A stretch of 64,000 bases of DNA, from NCBI GenBank assembly GCA_964036295.1, contig OZ038472.1:12520068-12584067 (forward strand), in the 5' to 3' direction. The notes beneath the pieces were generated by a model, which was not told the DNA's origin, made no database searches, and was given only the letters and a program-made list of their open reading frames with translations. Both the position numbers and the translations under genes were made by a program. The stretch is from Plumapathes pennacea. Its lineage: Eukaryota; Cnidaria; Anthozoa; Antipatharia; Myriopathidae. Of the stretch, positions 44,145-55,870 are shown piece after piece; position 1 is the first letter of the stretch; each line of letters opens with the position of its first letter.

Positions 44145-44772
44145 ATGAATATGAAGTCTTTGTTTGTCTGCCTGTTGATGGCTTTTGCAGTGAGAAGTGA
44201 TTTGTGTCCTACACCATGGCAAGGTATACTCCGTCTCCTTTGAACGTAAACATATATTGACGATGATTTTTAGTTATAACACTAATTATTACATAAATAA
44301 TACTTTACATCTTTTCTCAATAAACAGATAAACACTGTTATTTTGCTGGGGGCGGATGTTGTGTGGAAGTTAGTCAGTGCCCGCCGACTATGCGCATTGA
44401 CGATCTTTGTGACAAAAACAGGCCCCTTCAATGCTGTTATGGTAATATCAGTTTTCTTTGGTAAATTTTATTTGAGAATACCTACATCTCTTTCTTTATT
44501 TCTTGGGACCCATTTGATGGCTTGATCACAGTTTAACCATTTTTGACCCCCAAGCACAAAGTCCAACTACTCCCGGTTTTTTAAGATGAAACAAAGAAAC
44601 TGAACGAGTGATGCAGTGAGAAACTGAAGGAGAAAATTAGTGTTGGTCACTCTTGGGAGGCCAATAAATGATCGAACCTGGGCCGTCACTATCATTACTG
44701 ATCGACTAGCGCCGTAAGAAAATTATTACATGAAACCTTTGATTCTCTTTTCCTTTTACAGGCATCTCATAA
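44145..44772 (+). CDS. Secreted beta-defensin-like cysteine-rich peptide (lineage H, intact)
   Basis: Exon 1 (44145-44223) encodes Met-Asn-Met-Lys, a hydrophobic signal core, then a short mature start with one Cys and Trp-Gln. A 104 bp phase-1 intron leads to exon 2 (44328-44441) with C-x6-C-x6-C-x9-C-x7-CC and an extra Cys beside the second, so eight in the mature peptide. Exon 3 (44762-44772) completes Gly-Ile-Ser-TAA, 67 residues in all. The 5' UTR acceptor (attttattgcag) lies ten bases before the start codon; the leader exon is not identified. The 320 bp second intron includes an interspersed repeat. Mature charge is slightly negative. The unit A copy at 15026 is inactivated by a one-base insertion. 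Confidence 0.8.
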
Positions 44773-45260
44773 GAGCACCGCGACCTCACGTTACACCTCG
44801 AAATTTAAGGCCGGTCAAAATTTAAATGAAGCTGTTCTCCACAGTTTAATGTTATGGAAATTAAAGTAGAATGTTTTCTGTTACCAGACTTTGTACTATA
44901 TAGTTTGTTCTACTTAACATCTTTTTAGGCTTTCTTGTGTTTCTTTCCTTTTCTGCTGTTTAAAAAACCACACTTGCATGGGGTTTATAATATGATACAT
45001 CATCGTTACCAGGCTCAATAATCTCTTGTCCGGCTTTACCCAGCCCCACACCCTCCCCCCCTCCCTTCCCCCACCCCCACCCCCTCCACTTTTGCACTGA
45101 ACTGAAATGCCAAAGAAGAATTAAGACGTGCATGTGGTGCATCTTGAAAAGTGTACCACTGAATTTTCTGATAGAAAAATGCATACATTGATTAACAGAT
45201 CTACGTTTGGCGACTTTGCAAAGTGATCATGTATTCAGCACAAACAAGAGGAAACGCGCA
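44773..45260. other. 3' flank of the 44.1 kb gene
   Basis: ATTAAA near 44861 is a possible polyadenylation signal. A C-rich tract lies at about 45045-45087. Confidence 0.4.
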
Positions 45261-46375
45261 AAATGAATTACCTAGCAACGATGAAAACTGGCAAGTTCAT
45301 ATATCCAGTATAATATAAAAGTGATTCAGTATTTTTAATAGAAATGGCTGGCCAAAACACAACACAGTGAAGTACTGAACTTGCTGAATTATCCAAGGGT
45401 TTGGCGACAAAGAAAAGACACTCAATTTGCCCAGCAACTAATTGGACTGGATGAAAATATACAGAGTATTGACACAATTTAGCATAAGGAAATAGAAATG
45501 TTTCTATTTTCTTATGTTCTTACATAAGATTTCTGTGCTTGTGCGTTTGTCTCTGGTAAAAAAACAGGATTAGGTTGAGAAAATAGTATTTCTTTTTGTA
45601 AAGAGATAGCTTTCCAAAACACCACACACTTGAATAACTTGCTGAATAACTCAAGCGTTTGGTGGCTGTCGAACAGCGTTACAAATAAGGCCACCGAGTC
45701 AGGGAAAGGCGTTCCAATATTGCCCAGCAACTAGTTGGACTAGATGAAAGAGTGAGAATATTGAGACATGCACTAGCATAAGAAAGTGGACATTGTTTTT
45801 ATTTTCTTATAATCCTGCATAAGATTCCTGTGTTTGTGCGCATGCCAATAGCAAAAACCAGCCTTAACTGTGCCGACAGAATAGGATTTTTTATAGAGAT
45901 AGGTTTCCAAAACATCACACACTGAAGTAACTTGCTAAATAACCTTAAGCGTTTGGCGCCTGCCGAACAGCATTACAAATAAGGCACCAAGCCAGAGAAA
46001 GGTGTTCCAATATTGCCAAGCAACTAGTTGGACTAGATGAAAGTGTAAGAACTTAGTTCGATACATAAGCTTTGGCAAAAAGGGATGAAACTTTGCCATT
46101 TTCGTATGCTCCGGCATACTAAAAGTTCTAGTTGTGCTTGTGCTTCCACTTGCGTCACGTTGGTTTACACTACTGAGCGCATAAAGTTTTTCTGTGCCTT
46201 ATGTCACTAGTGAAGGCCAAAACCAATGGTGACTTAAATTTTGGCTATATGGCTATACAGTCTCCAAAAACATTGTAACTTGCTGAAAGACCAAAGTAAC
46301 TGTGGGCCACTGCACCGTTACAAATAAAGCGCCAAGGCAAAGAAAGGCGTTTAAATTGCCTAGCAACTAGTAGGC
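45261..46375 (-). repeat. Satellite-like tandem array
   Basis: Counterpart of 16140-17260, almost identical. Confidence 0.75.
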
Positions 46376-46912
46376 ACTGAAATACCAATAAGAGAGCTGT
46401 GAATTACTGCTACCCATTTTTTATTTTCGCGTAAGTTAATGATATTGCCAATGAACTGTTTCCAGTGCGTACTAGTTTTTCTATATATTTGCCTGAATCG
46501 GTGAGGAGGAGAGAAGCGCAAATGTGACAGTACTGTGGATATGCTGAATGTTGCTAAAAATGTGCTGACCGTATTATAGTCTGGGGCTTCATTTTGGCAT
46601 TCGATATATCCAGGATTCTATTTTCGCGTAAGATAATAACATTTTGGTGGCTATGGACTGCTCCCAGTGCATGCTAGTTTTTTTTCTATTTATTTGCCTG
46701 AATCTGTGAGAAGGAGAGAAACCCAAAACGCGATATTACTGTGGATATGCTGAATGTTGCTAAAAATGTGCTGACTCGTATTATAGCCTGGGGCCCATTA
46801 GTTATAAAAACACTTTTATTTTAGCATTCGATATATCCATATTAACCAAAATTTGAAAACAATGGTGTACAATTTTGTGTCGATCTTTCTTTTTCGGAAT
46901 AACCAATAGGAC

Positions 46913-47040
46913 GCCAGGTTGACCTCATAAATATAACGCCCTGATCACTCTCTTTACCATTTCTGGACCGACTTCGAAGCTGCATACCCTGCACCCGAGA
47001 AAACTTCAATCAAAAAGAAACCAAACGAAGAAACTAAACG
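46913..47040 (+). promoter_or_regulatory. Promoter and leader exon of the 47.7 kb gene
   Basis: CCAAT 46913-46917, CATAAATATA near 46926-46935, leader exon ending at 47040, donor GTGAGA at 47041. The 673 bp first intron ends at the tcaatag acceptor at 47713 and contains an (AAAT)n tract longer than in unit A. Confidence 0.65.
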
Positions 47041-47722
47041 GTGAGAACTGAATTTTGATTTTTTTTTAATCATTCTATAACTATCGCAATTTTGAGAGTA
47101 TTCCTTGCAAGTTCTTGTGTGTACCAAGACCCGGCTATTAATGGCAGGCGGCAGTTCTAATGTCCATAATCAAAGCAAGGGCTCGTCTTGTGAATTACAT
47201 TCAAAGTTGAACAGTACCCACTAAAATCACTTTTGTCGTGGTCATAGAGAGTGAGTATTTAACAAGTTTTGAAGGTAGTTGCAGATGGACAGCAGTTCTA
47301 AATGAATAAATAAACAAATAAATAAATAAATAAATAAAAAGTCGTTCAAAACAAGTCACGTATACACTAGATTTTATCCACGGGGATTGCAGTCTTTGTA
47401 CTGTTTTGTTATATTTTTTAGACTGTTTCGTGGGACTGACCACATTTATTAGTTATTATTCTATATATATTATTTATGTTAGAGTGATTTTAGAGTGTTA
47501 TTCTATAGCTTGTTTTAACAGGAATTGCTTTTAAGTGGGATTTGAGTTTCCCCTACTGCTCTCCCTCTACTGGTGAAGAATTATCCTTTGTGATTTTTTA
47601 GTAGTAGTAACTCGTAGTTTTGAATCGAAAAGTGATAATAAACATTAAACATTTATAAGCAGACTTTGCCAATTGTTTAACTGATAAATTTATCTTTTCA
47701 CATTATTCAATAGTTCATCAAA

Positions 47723-48145
47723 ATGAATGCAAGGATTTTCATTTACCTGTTGCTGGTCTGTGTGGGTACTACTGCCGCACAAGGTACAGTTTCTCCATAC
47801 GAAAATATTGGCGTTAATTTTAAGTTTGAACACGTTGATTATTGCGTTAACAATATTGCATCTTCTCTTCGCCGGCAACAGATGGAGAATGCGAGAATCA
47901 TGATGGGTGTTGCCAATATGTTGGTGGGGAATGCAGATATGGTGAGATTGGATATGGGTCCCCTCTTTGCAAAAATCCTGCGATGCCCCTGTGCTGCGAT
48001 GGTAATGTTGCCTTTATAATTATATTCTTGTTATACTCAATGACGTAATTGTCTTTGTTTGAGAACTCTTAATTGAAACTTTTCTTCTTCTTTATTAGTC
48101 TCATTTGATGGCTCAGCAAACTTACTAGTTGAACTATATGGTTAA
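47723..48145 (+). CDS. Secreted beta-defensin-like cysteine-rich peptide (lineage G, hypervariable exon)
   Basis: Exon 1 (47723-47783) is base-for-base identical to exon 1 at 18577. A 98 bp intron (two differences) leads to exon 2 (47882-48001), spacing C-x6-C-x6-C-x11-C-x7-CC with an extra Cys before the second, seven in all. Compared with the unit A copy, exon 2 has 25 substitutions in 120 bases, changing 15 of 39 residues with one fully silent codon. All cysteines and a Gly-Glu-Ile-Gly-Tyr-Gly core are kept. Exon 3 (48099-48145) lacks two bases relative to unit A, so the tail is longer (15 residues) and the protein about 75 residues. The mature part is net acidic. Confidence 0.78.
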
Positions 48146-48847
48146 TTACAAACACACAAATGAACTTGGGCATCAACAGTGTTAAATGGGGGTAGTGCAT
48201 CAAAAAAGAACATTCACAAATTTTATTACTAGTGGTTAAAACTATTCTACTCTTTCCACTGTTCAGGATGTCTTTGAGGAGGACATGACTAAAACCAGAT
48301 GTCTCGACGTATAGAGACACAAATCGAAAGGATTTGTTTGTAAAAGCGGGTAGAAATTTAAGGGTTATAAACTTGAAACTGCGGCCGCAGTGTGTAATGG
48401 GAAAAAGAAATAAATGATTATCATCAGTTGAAAATCAAGCAGATGTTTCCTTTGATGTATCCTACTTAATATAACAAAGACAATGCCGTCTTACGGCCTT
48501 TTAGAGTTTCCCGTATCCAGGCTCAAGACTCTTTTGTCAGTATTTTAACCAACTCTACACGTTCCTGATAATAGAGGAAGTCTGATAAATTAAATATTCC
48601 GTACGTATCCCAACCCAGGGGTCTGAAACCCTTCGTCTTACACAGCTTATTAGCCAATCAGAACGCGCGCAGTATCATAGTTGTTTTATAAAACGCCTTA
48701 ATGAATTCCAGCTGCGATCACCCTCACACTTCCCGCAAAACCCTGAGCTTTTTACCTTTTTGAGGTAAAATAAATAAATGAATAAAAAATACAGTCTAAT
48801 ACCTAACCATGCGGAAAGCACTGTCACGTGGGCTTCTGAGCCCACAA
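48146..48847. other. 3' flank of the 47.7 kb gene
   Basis: Matches 18985-19783 except that part of the block near 19360-19450 is missing. No gene. Confidence 0.4.
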
Positions 48848-48897
48848 TAATAAAAACTTTGAGCAGCGGCTTCACAAACTAGCCGATAAAATCCAAG

Positions 48898-49439
48898 ATG
48901 GCGGTCGATCTGGCAGTTGCTCGTCGCCAACTTGTGGAAGCTCTTGGAGACAACGTGCAATCGTAAGGGGCACAACAGTCAAATTCGTCGCATAAATTGT
49001 TTCTCTTCTAACGCGTACTAACGCTTTCTCTTTGAAAGGTATTGGAATAACATGAAGTTATGGTATAAACAAAAGGTACGGTACTGCGTTTTGTCGGGAC
49101 AAGCTGGTTCACATTAGAAAGCAGATAACTTTGCTGACATATGCTAAGCCACCAGAATTGATTATTCTGTGAGCTACAATCTTCATCGAGGCTCTTTACA
49201 TATTGGTTACGTGGTAGAACGCAGTGGGAATATGCATCAGATCCTCCCTTGCAAAACATGTGTTAATTTCGCTTTGTTGCAGCGAGATTACAAATTCTGT
49301 CTCTACCTTATTTTACACATGGAGATGTTTTTTGGTATTGGTCATTTGTATCATAAATATGAATCAGATTGTATCTCATGACAGATTTCAAAAGAAGAAT
49401 TTGATGCACAAGCAAGGCAATCTCTTGGAAATGATAACA
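48898..49439 (+). CDS. TADA1: TADA1 5' fragment, exons 1-3 (SAGA-Tad1 domain start)
   Basis: Exon 1 (48898-48962) starts Met-Ala-Val-Asp and ends in Glu-Ala-Leu-Gly-Asp-Asn-Val. Exon 2 (49039-49075) reads Tyr-Trp-Asn-Asn-Met-Lys-Leu-Trp-Tyr-Lys-Gln-Lys. Exon 3 (49385-49439) reads Ile-Ser-Lys-Glu-Glu-Phe-Asp. Joined in phase, these follow the N-terminus of metazoan TADA1 (transcriptional adapter 1, a structural subunit of the SAGA coactivator complex) as I know it. All junctions are GT..AG. Exons after the gtgagt at 49440 are not found before the next gene, so only the first ~52 codons are present. It is most likely a duplicated, truncated piece carried in the array and expected to be non-functional. 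Confidence 0.75.
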
Positions 49440-50040
49440 GTGAGTACTATTTAATATTTTAGTTTATCGTACATATTAGTTCGATAAACTAAAATATCCC
49501 CATAAAAGACAACTTCCCCCCTCCCGCCTTCGTCTGTTAAATGTTGAGGTGGCCTGAACCTGTTTTTCCAAACACATGCAAAATATTGTACAGAGGGGAG
49601 GGGGGGAGACAAATGGTTTCACATATTAGTAGTAGTTTATTTTATTTTCTAAAAAGTAAAGTAAAAAGTAAAGTATATTTATTTATACACGGTAAGTAAT
49701 TCAGCAGAGCTGGTGGGGCAGTGTTTTAAACTCAACGTAAATCTGTTAAAAATCCCAACTGGTCGAAGGCTAATCAGTTGGCTATTTACATAGTGTGGCT
49801 GAGGATTTGAATATTGCCGAAGGTCGCTTTAGCAAGATATGAGATAAAATTGAAGTTGAATTCACCTTCGTCCAAATCACTGTCCTCAGTGATAGAGGTT
49901 ATGTGTCTGTCCTCTTATTGATGATGAAAATTAGCCAATCAAAAAGAGGGGAAAGTGACTTGTTATTGTAAAATAAGCATTCTCAAACAAAATAGAATTA
50001 GGTCATTGAGTATTTGAAGAAAGAAGAAAATTAACATTAC
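49440..50040 (-). other. 3' flank of the 50.3 kb gene
   Basis: Contains a short segment (about 49480-49620) with a G-rich run that unit A lacks. No downstream TADA1 exons are seen. Confidence 0.4.
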
Positions 50041-50322
50041 CGCAGCACGTGGGAAAACGAGGATCCTTGCATAAATCCTTGCCTTTACGTATTTCATAAC
50101 CCTGCTGGCAGGGTAATATCTGAGTGCAATACCCACAAAGTTTCTTACACCCTTTATCTGTTGCCGTCAGAGAGAAGATGCAATATTGTCAACGCGATAA
50201 TCGAAGTGTTCAAACTTATAATTTATTAACCGCCAATATTTTCGTATAGAGAAAGTACCTGGTTGCGCGGCAGTTATCCCCACACAGACCAGCAACAGGC
50301 AGAGGAAAACCCTTGTATTCAT
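50041..50322 (-). CDS. Secreted beta-defensin-like cysteine-rich peptide (lineage G, strongly cationic)
   Basis: Exon 1 (50322-50259) encodes a 21-residue signal region (Met-Asn-Thr-Arg-Val-Phe ... Ala-Ala-Gln-Pro). Phase-1 intron 50258-50158. Exon 2 (50157-50041) has C-x6-C-x5-C-x12-C-x7-CC plus one extra Cys in the first loop, seven in all. Eight Lys/Arg against four acidic residues make it the most basic member. The donor GTAATG points to a third exon that is not resolved. The 5' UTR acceptor at 50332-50333 joins the leader exon at 51547. Unit A has lost this gene at about 22885. Antimicrobial activity is a reasonable but untested inference. Confidence 0.78.
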
Positions 50323-51546
50323 TTTGATGAACTGTTGAATAATGTGAAAAGATACATTTATCAGTCAAACAATTGGTCTACAATTGGTAAAATTGTTTAA
50401 TGCATAATATCACTTTTTGATTCAAATTTACACTGTTACTACTAAAAATCACAAGAGAAAGTTCTTTACTAATGGATGGAGAGCAGTAGGGGAAACTTAA
50501 ATCCCACTTAAAAACAATTTCTGTTAAAACATGCTATAGAATAAAACGCTAAAAAATTATCTAACATGTGTAATAAATATAAATCAATAACTACAAAATG
50601 TGCTCAATCCCACGAAACAGTCTATCACATAACAAAATACATACAGTGCAGTAAATGAAAATCAGTGCGTGCATGTTTTTTTTATTAACGATCCTCGTAT
50701 GCATGTGCATTTTTTGCACGCGCTTGCTATGCATGCTGGGAATAACCAAAGCCAGAGGGCAGGTACTGAGATGATGTACGATAGACTCAAAATGTACAGA
50801 GGCAAAATCAACAGTTTCACTAAAAGAAACGAGGCTCAAACTTTAAAAACCTTTAGTCGTGATAGCGATGTTTTCAACCCTTTCAACCCTTCTGTTTTCT
50901 TTCTCTCACATAAAAGGTTCATTATATTTTGCTCTGATTAAACTAAAAGGTTGTGAAAATTCCTATTGCGGGCAAAAGAGGGAAATGATTAAACATCGCA
51001 TTCCCAAAGTTGTGAACCTGTATCCTCTGAAAGTAGAAATAAAGTGACGTAAGTGAAGTGATCGCAGCTACAAGAGTCGTTCATCAAGCCCCGGCCGCGT
51101 TTCTTTAATAAAAAAACTTGGTTTTCTTTAACAATGCACATTTATCAAAGTTGCAGATAACACGACTGAAACGTTGATACTGCACCTTTCAGGAAACCCG
51201 CAGTTGTTACCGGCTAGGGTGGTGCGAATAAATGTTCAATATACTTGTTCAAACGAAAACGCTCGAAATTGAAGTATCAGTAATAACAAAATTATAACGT
51301 CAATAAAATACATAGGAGAGAGGCTCTGTTCATAATTAAGTCAAATTATGTCTAAAAGGCTTGGGAAGTTCTGGGCCGAAATTCATGTGTCTTTCACAGA
51401 AGTAAAGGAGTTTTCTGATAGTGTCCAACTAAATACAAAAGTACTTTATACCTGACTGAAAACCGTTCTGCCGCCTGCCACTGATAGCGGGCACAATAAA
51501 TTTAGTGCATAGAACACAGTCTAGAAATTGTGATAGTTATTCTTAC
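50323..51546 (-). other. First intron (5' UTR) of the 50.3 kb gene
   Basis: 1215 bp from donor GTAAGA to acceptor caacag. No gene inside. Confidence 0.55.
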
Positions 51547-51687
51547 CGTTTGGTTTCTTCGCTTGGTTTCTTTTTTATTGAAGTCTTCTTGGGTGCAGGA
51601 TATGCAACTTCGAAGTCGGTCCATGGTAAATGGTAAAGAGAGTGATCAGGGCGTTATTTTTATGAGGTGAATCTGGCGTCCTATTGG
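51547..51687 (-). promoter_or_regulatory. Promoter and leader exon of the 50.3 kb gene
   Basis: CCAAT 51683-51687 on the minus strand, CATAAAAATAA, leader exon ending at 51547 with donor GTAAGA. A few extra bases (about 51623-51630) are inserted relative to other copies. Confidence 0.6.
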
Positions 51688-52306
51688 TTATCCCGAAATA
51701 GAAAGATTGACACAAAATTGTACACAGTTGTTTTCAACTTTAGGATGTGGATATATCGAATGTCAAAATGAACGTGTTTTTATAACTAATGTGCCCCAGA
51801 CTATAATACGAGTCAGCACATTTTTAGCAACATTCAGCATATCCACAGTAATGTCACGTTTGCGTTTCCCGCCTCCTCACAGATCCAGGCAAATAAATAG
51901 GAAAAAACTAGCAAGCACTGGGAGCAGTCCATAGGCACCAAAATGTTATTATCTTACGCGAAAATAGAATCTGAGTCCCCTTACTGGCATTTCAGTGCCT
52001 TGACTACAGTTGCTAAGCAATTGACCACCTTTACTTGCGGCAGAAGGCACAGAAGAATTAGTGGAAACCAACACGACGATAGTGAAAGCACAAACACAAG
52101 AACCTAATGGCGGGAGCATAACAAAATGAAAATGTTTCATTTTTTTATGCCAAAGCTTACATGCTTATGTATCGAAATCCTTAAACTTGGGTTATTCAGC
52201 AAGCTACTTCATTGTGTGCTGTTTTGGACAGCTATATCTATACAAGTAAGTCTTATTCTATCACACTTTAACCTGGTTTTTGCTAGAGAAATACGCACAA
52301 AAATAG

Positions 52307-53074
52307 CATCGCCAGAAATTTCAGACATCCGGTTGCGCCATCTCGGAAGAGGCATCAGGTTTCACGCTGACAACCGCTCAAGAAATAACAAAGAAATGTA
52401 TGGGATCTGATAATAAATTGTGCTTTTCACTTAACTGAAGCACGTTCGTAAAAATGTCTGGGCAGCATTCGGAAGAGGAAAGCTTCCTAAACACAACAGT
52501 ACAAAAAATATTTATCTCCGGTAAAATTCGATGTGTACTTTTTTGAATTTAAAATTTCGGCCGACGTAAGAAGGGATTGATAGCAGAATACGCTCAAAAC
52601 CGGCTACTGTCACTTTTTAAGCTGCATTTAATACAAGAACCTTGGGTAAAACGCAAAATGTCTACCCCGTACCTGATTGTCGAAGGATTGAACATCTCCT
52701 GTGAAGCCTCAGTCAGTCCCCTGGAGCAAATTCGATGTGTACTTTTTGTGTTTGAATTTGCAGTTCACAGCCAGCCATGGCGAATACCTCCCGTGAAATA
52801 CGCTGACTTCGGATGTTGATATTTTGGGCTGGGAAGCTCCAAATCGCATGAAAATTGTACCAAACGAAAGCTAATTTCAACTAGGTCGTTCAGCGGCACG
52901 TCTCCTAAACGTAGCAGTCTCTTTTTGAACCGGAGAAACCCATCCCTCCCCCACCCCACTGAGGCAAAGTACGTAACAATGTTGAATGTGTGAATGGCGC
53001 ATGCTCATACCGCACGCCGCTGGGAAAGACCGGAAGCAATCGTGGACGCAAAATGTCCGGAATTTCTGGCGATG
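52307..53074. mobile_element. 768 bp non-autonomous DNA transposon
   Basis: Ends are inverted: CATCGCCAGAAATT at the left, AATTTCTGGCGATG at the right. The uninterrupted site is present in unit A (near 24187). No target duplication longer than one base is evident. An ~80-codon open frame inside has no recognised function. Confidence 0.75.
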
Positions 53075-53422
53075 GGGACCTTAAAAAACAACATTTTCAT
53101 TTTCTTATGCCGTATTGATTATAATATGCTAATGTTCGGTATTCTTATACTTCCGTGTGTGATGGTTTGGAAAGCTATCTTTATACAAAAAGTTATTTTT
53201 CTATCACACTTTAACCTGGTTTTTGCTAGAGAAATACGCACAAAAATAGGGACCTTAAAAAACAACATTTTCATTTTCTTATGCCGTATTGATTATAATA
53301 TGCTAATGTTCGGTATTCTTATACTTCCGTGTGTGATGGTTTGGAAAGCTATCTTTATACAAAAAATTCTTTTTCTATCACACTTTAACCTGGTTTTGCT
53401 AGAGAAATACGTGCAAGCAGAG
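53075..53422 (+). repeat. 174 bp tandem duplication
   Basis: Two adjacent copies beginning GGGACCTTAAAAAACAAC; unit A has one. Confidence 0.75.
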
Positions 53423-53657
53423 GAACCTTAAATAAAAACACTTTCTGTTTTTATGTCATTACCTATAATATGCTAATGTATCGATATTCTTATAATTTCA
53501 TTTAGTCCAACAACTTGCAGGGCAATATTGGAACACCTTCCTCTTTCTTGGTGTATTTGTAGTGCTGTTTGACAGTCGCCAAACCCTTGGGTTATTCAGC
53601 AAGTTACTTCAAGGTGTGATGTTTTGAAAACTATATCTCTATACAAAAAAATATATA

Positions 53658-53806
53658 TTTTACCACAACACACTAGTTTCTCGCTCTCTGATTGGTCGAT
53701 TTACCGTGGTAAATAAGAGTCCAGACAACGATGCTGACGCCAGCATGTCACGTTTTGCAGCGAAATAAAACAAGTTTTCTGTATATTTCTAAATGTTGTG
53801 GTAAAA
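53658..53806. mobile_element. 149 bp inverted-repeat element (unit B copy)
   Basis: Same element and site as 24597-24745. Confidence 0.65.
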
Positions 53807-54671
53807 AACAAATTTCCACTGGTTTGCCGTGGTGTGGACTCCTGTTTATTTTGCTAGAGACATATGCACACGTATAGGAACCTCGTGCAGGAGCGTAAGA
53901 AAATAAGCACATTTCCATTTTCTTATTCTAAATTGTCTCAATATTTTGTATACTTCTATCTAGTCCATTTAGTTGCTGGGAAATTGGAGTGTCTTTTCTT
54001 TGTCGCCAAACGTTGTGATTATTCAGCAAGTTACTTCAGACCTCCATTATAAATATTCAGTCGCCTTTATAATAGATACATTTCCTTTTTGCCATCATTA
54101 ATACGGATCATGGAATAACACAAGAACTTATACGTAATGCAAGACATTTTAGCGTTTCCGCGATGCAATGAAAAATACTTGTCATCTGTGAACAGCAAAT
54201 TTTCGACAAATTTCTCAACTCATTTGATTTCACTGAAGAAAAAAAAATTAGATATGGCCTTACAGAAAAACAAAAAAATTAGATATGATACAGAGCGCAC
54301 GTGCCAGGCACCAAACCTGATTGTTAATATTAGTTATTGCGGCTTTTTGTATTTCGTATGAAAGAAATAAGAACACTTGTTGGCCAGTTATGCGGAATCA
54401 TATCAGCACTTGGGAATTTCAACGAACGCTCCAGATGCATGACTGTAGAAATATTATATTTGGATATATGAACTTGCCAGTTTTCATTGTTGCTGGGCAA
54501 TTCATTTGCGCGTTTTCTCTTGTTTTATGCAGTATACGTGATCACTTTTCAAAGTCGCCAAGCGTGGATCTGTTATATATTTATACGTACAATGGAATAC
54601 GCCTAGCCCCTCGGAGAGATACACAGTTTTGCCCCCGTGTCGGCGTGGAGGAGTAAAACGTATAATGTATA

Positions 54672-54785
54672 AACGTGAGGTTGGTGTTTACATGTCGACC
54701 AGCTTTAAGAATATTCGCATACAACACGCAAAACGTCAGACCACATTCTTTAGTGAGTGACCCAGATCCACACCAACCTCACGTT
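54672..54785. mobile_element. 114 bp MITE
   Basis: Perfect AACGTGAGG/CCTCACGTT ends. Confidence 0.7.
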
Positions 54786-55735
54786 CAAACATCAGTGACA
54801 ATGGTGCGCCATGTTTGTGCAGAAAAACATATCAATACCGAATTACATATTACTCGTGGATTGTTACAAGTATCCCCACATACAAGGTTTTCTTTGGTTT
54901 CCAACAGAGAGGAACAACTTATCCTGAGGAGAAATTAATCCATTTCCTTATTATTATTCGCGCGATGCAGAGACAGCATCTGATAAACTATTTCCGTATG
55001 TACACGTATGCCAATTTTCGCGGGTAAAAATACAAGTTTTCTTATTCTACACTTGATTTCATAAACTATTTTCATCGCCAACTCTCCTATTTGCCAGTTT
55101 TTAGAAAATAAAATTCAGTGCACGATCAAAATAAAGATATATTTTTATTATTATCTTCGCCCAGTTTATATGCAGAGTACCTTCAACAGCAGTGAGTCAA
55201 TTACTGCGGGATATTTGGTTGCGTCCTCAGCGGTTCGTTTACGTCCCCGTAGTGCTTATTATTAGAGACAAATACAATTTAAAATTTTTTCAACACCATT
55301 TACGGGATCATCCGAGCCACGAGTAGAGAGCCAGGTTTTTAGACCTCAGTTTTTTACTGACTCCCCGAGTCACCTGCGCCCTCAGCGTGGAAGGCGATCG
55401 TGCTAACCCGCTGTCTGGCCTTAGCGTGTATTTCACCGATGTATTGCAAATATACTTAGAATTTTCTTGAAGCATCTACATAGATAATATTCAACCCAAC
55501 AGACGTCTTTTTAACTGAGACATGTAAATGAAATGTAAATTACAATATTCACTTCCACCCTTTCACTCCCAAGCTCAAAGTACAGATTTTCCCAAAATTT
55601 TAAGAAGAAAATGTATTGGCGGTGTAGTGAGAATTGTGACAGCTAAATCAATTTTTATATACCTGAGCAACTATAAGGTGGCAATTCCTTTATATTGCAC
55701 ATATATATCTGGTGAAAGACCGAAGGAGATATGTG
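54786..55735. other. Repeat-rich spacer, no gene recognised
   Basis: Parallels 25683-26646. Confidence 0.4.
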
Positions 55736-55870
55736 TATCGCGGAGGTCATGGGTTCGATTCCCGTTAAAGCTCGGGTCTTTTTTCCCGGGCTATATTTGC
55801 AACTGCTTAAGTTGCTTCATAACTGTGAAGGTCGCTTTCACTGTCATTCTCTATCTACAGTTGATATTTG
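55736..55870 (+). mobile_element. tRNA-derived SINE (unit B copy)
   Basis: B-box-like GGTTCGATTCC at 55752-55762. Same site and truncation as 26647. Confidence 0.6.

Larger units (their letters stand above)
51990..54050 (+). repeat. Satellite-like tandem array, interrupted
   Basis: Counterpart of 23880-24980, enlarged by the 768 bp MITE and by a 174 bp tandem duplication at about 53075-53422. Confidence 0.65.
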
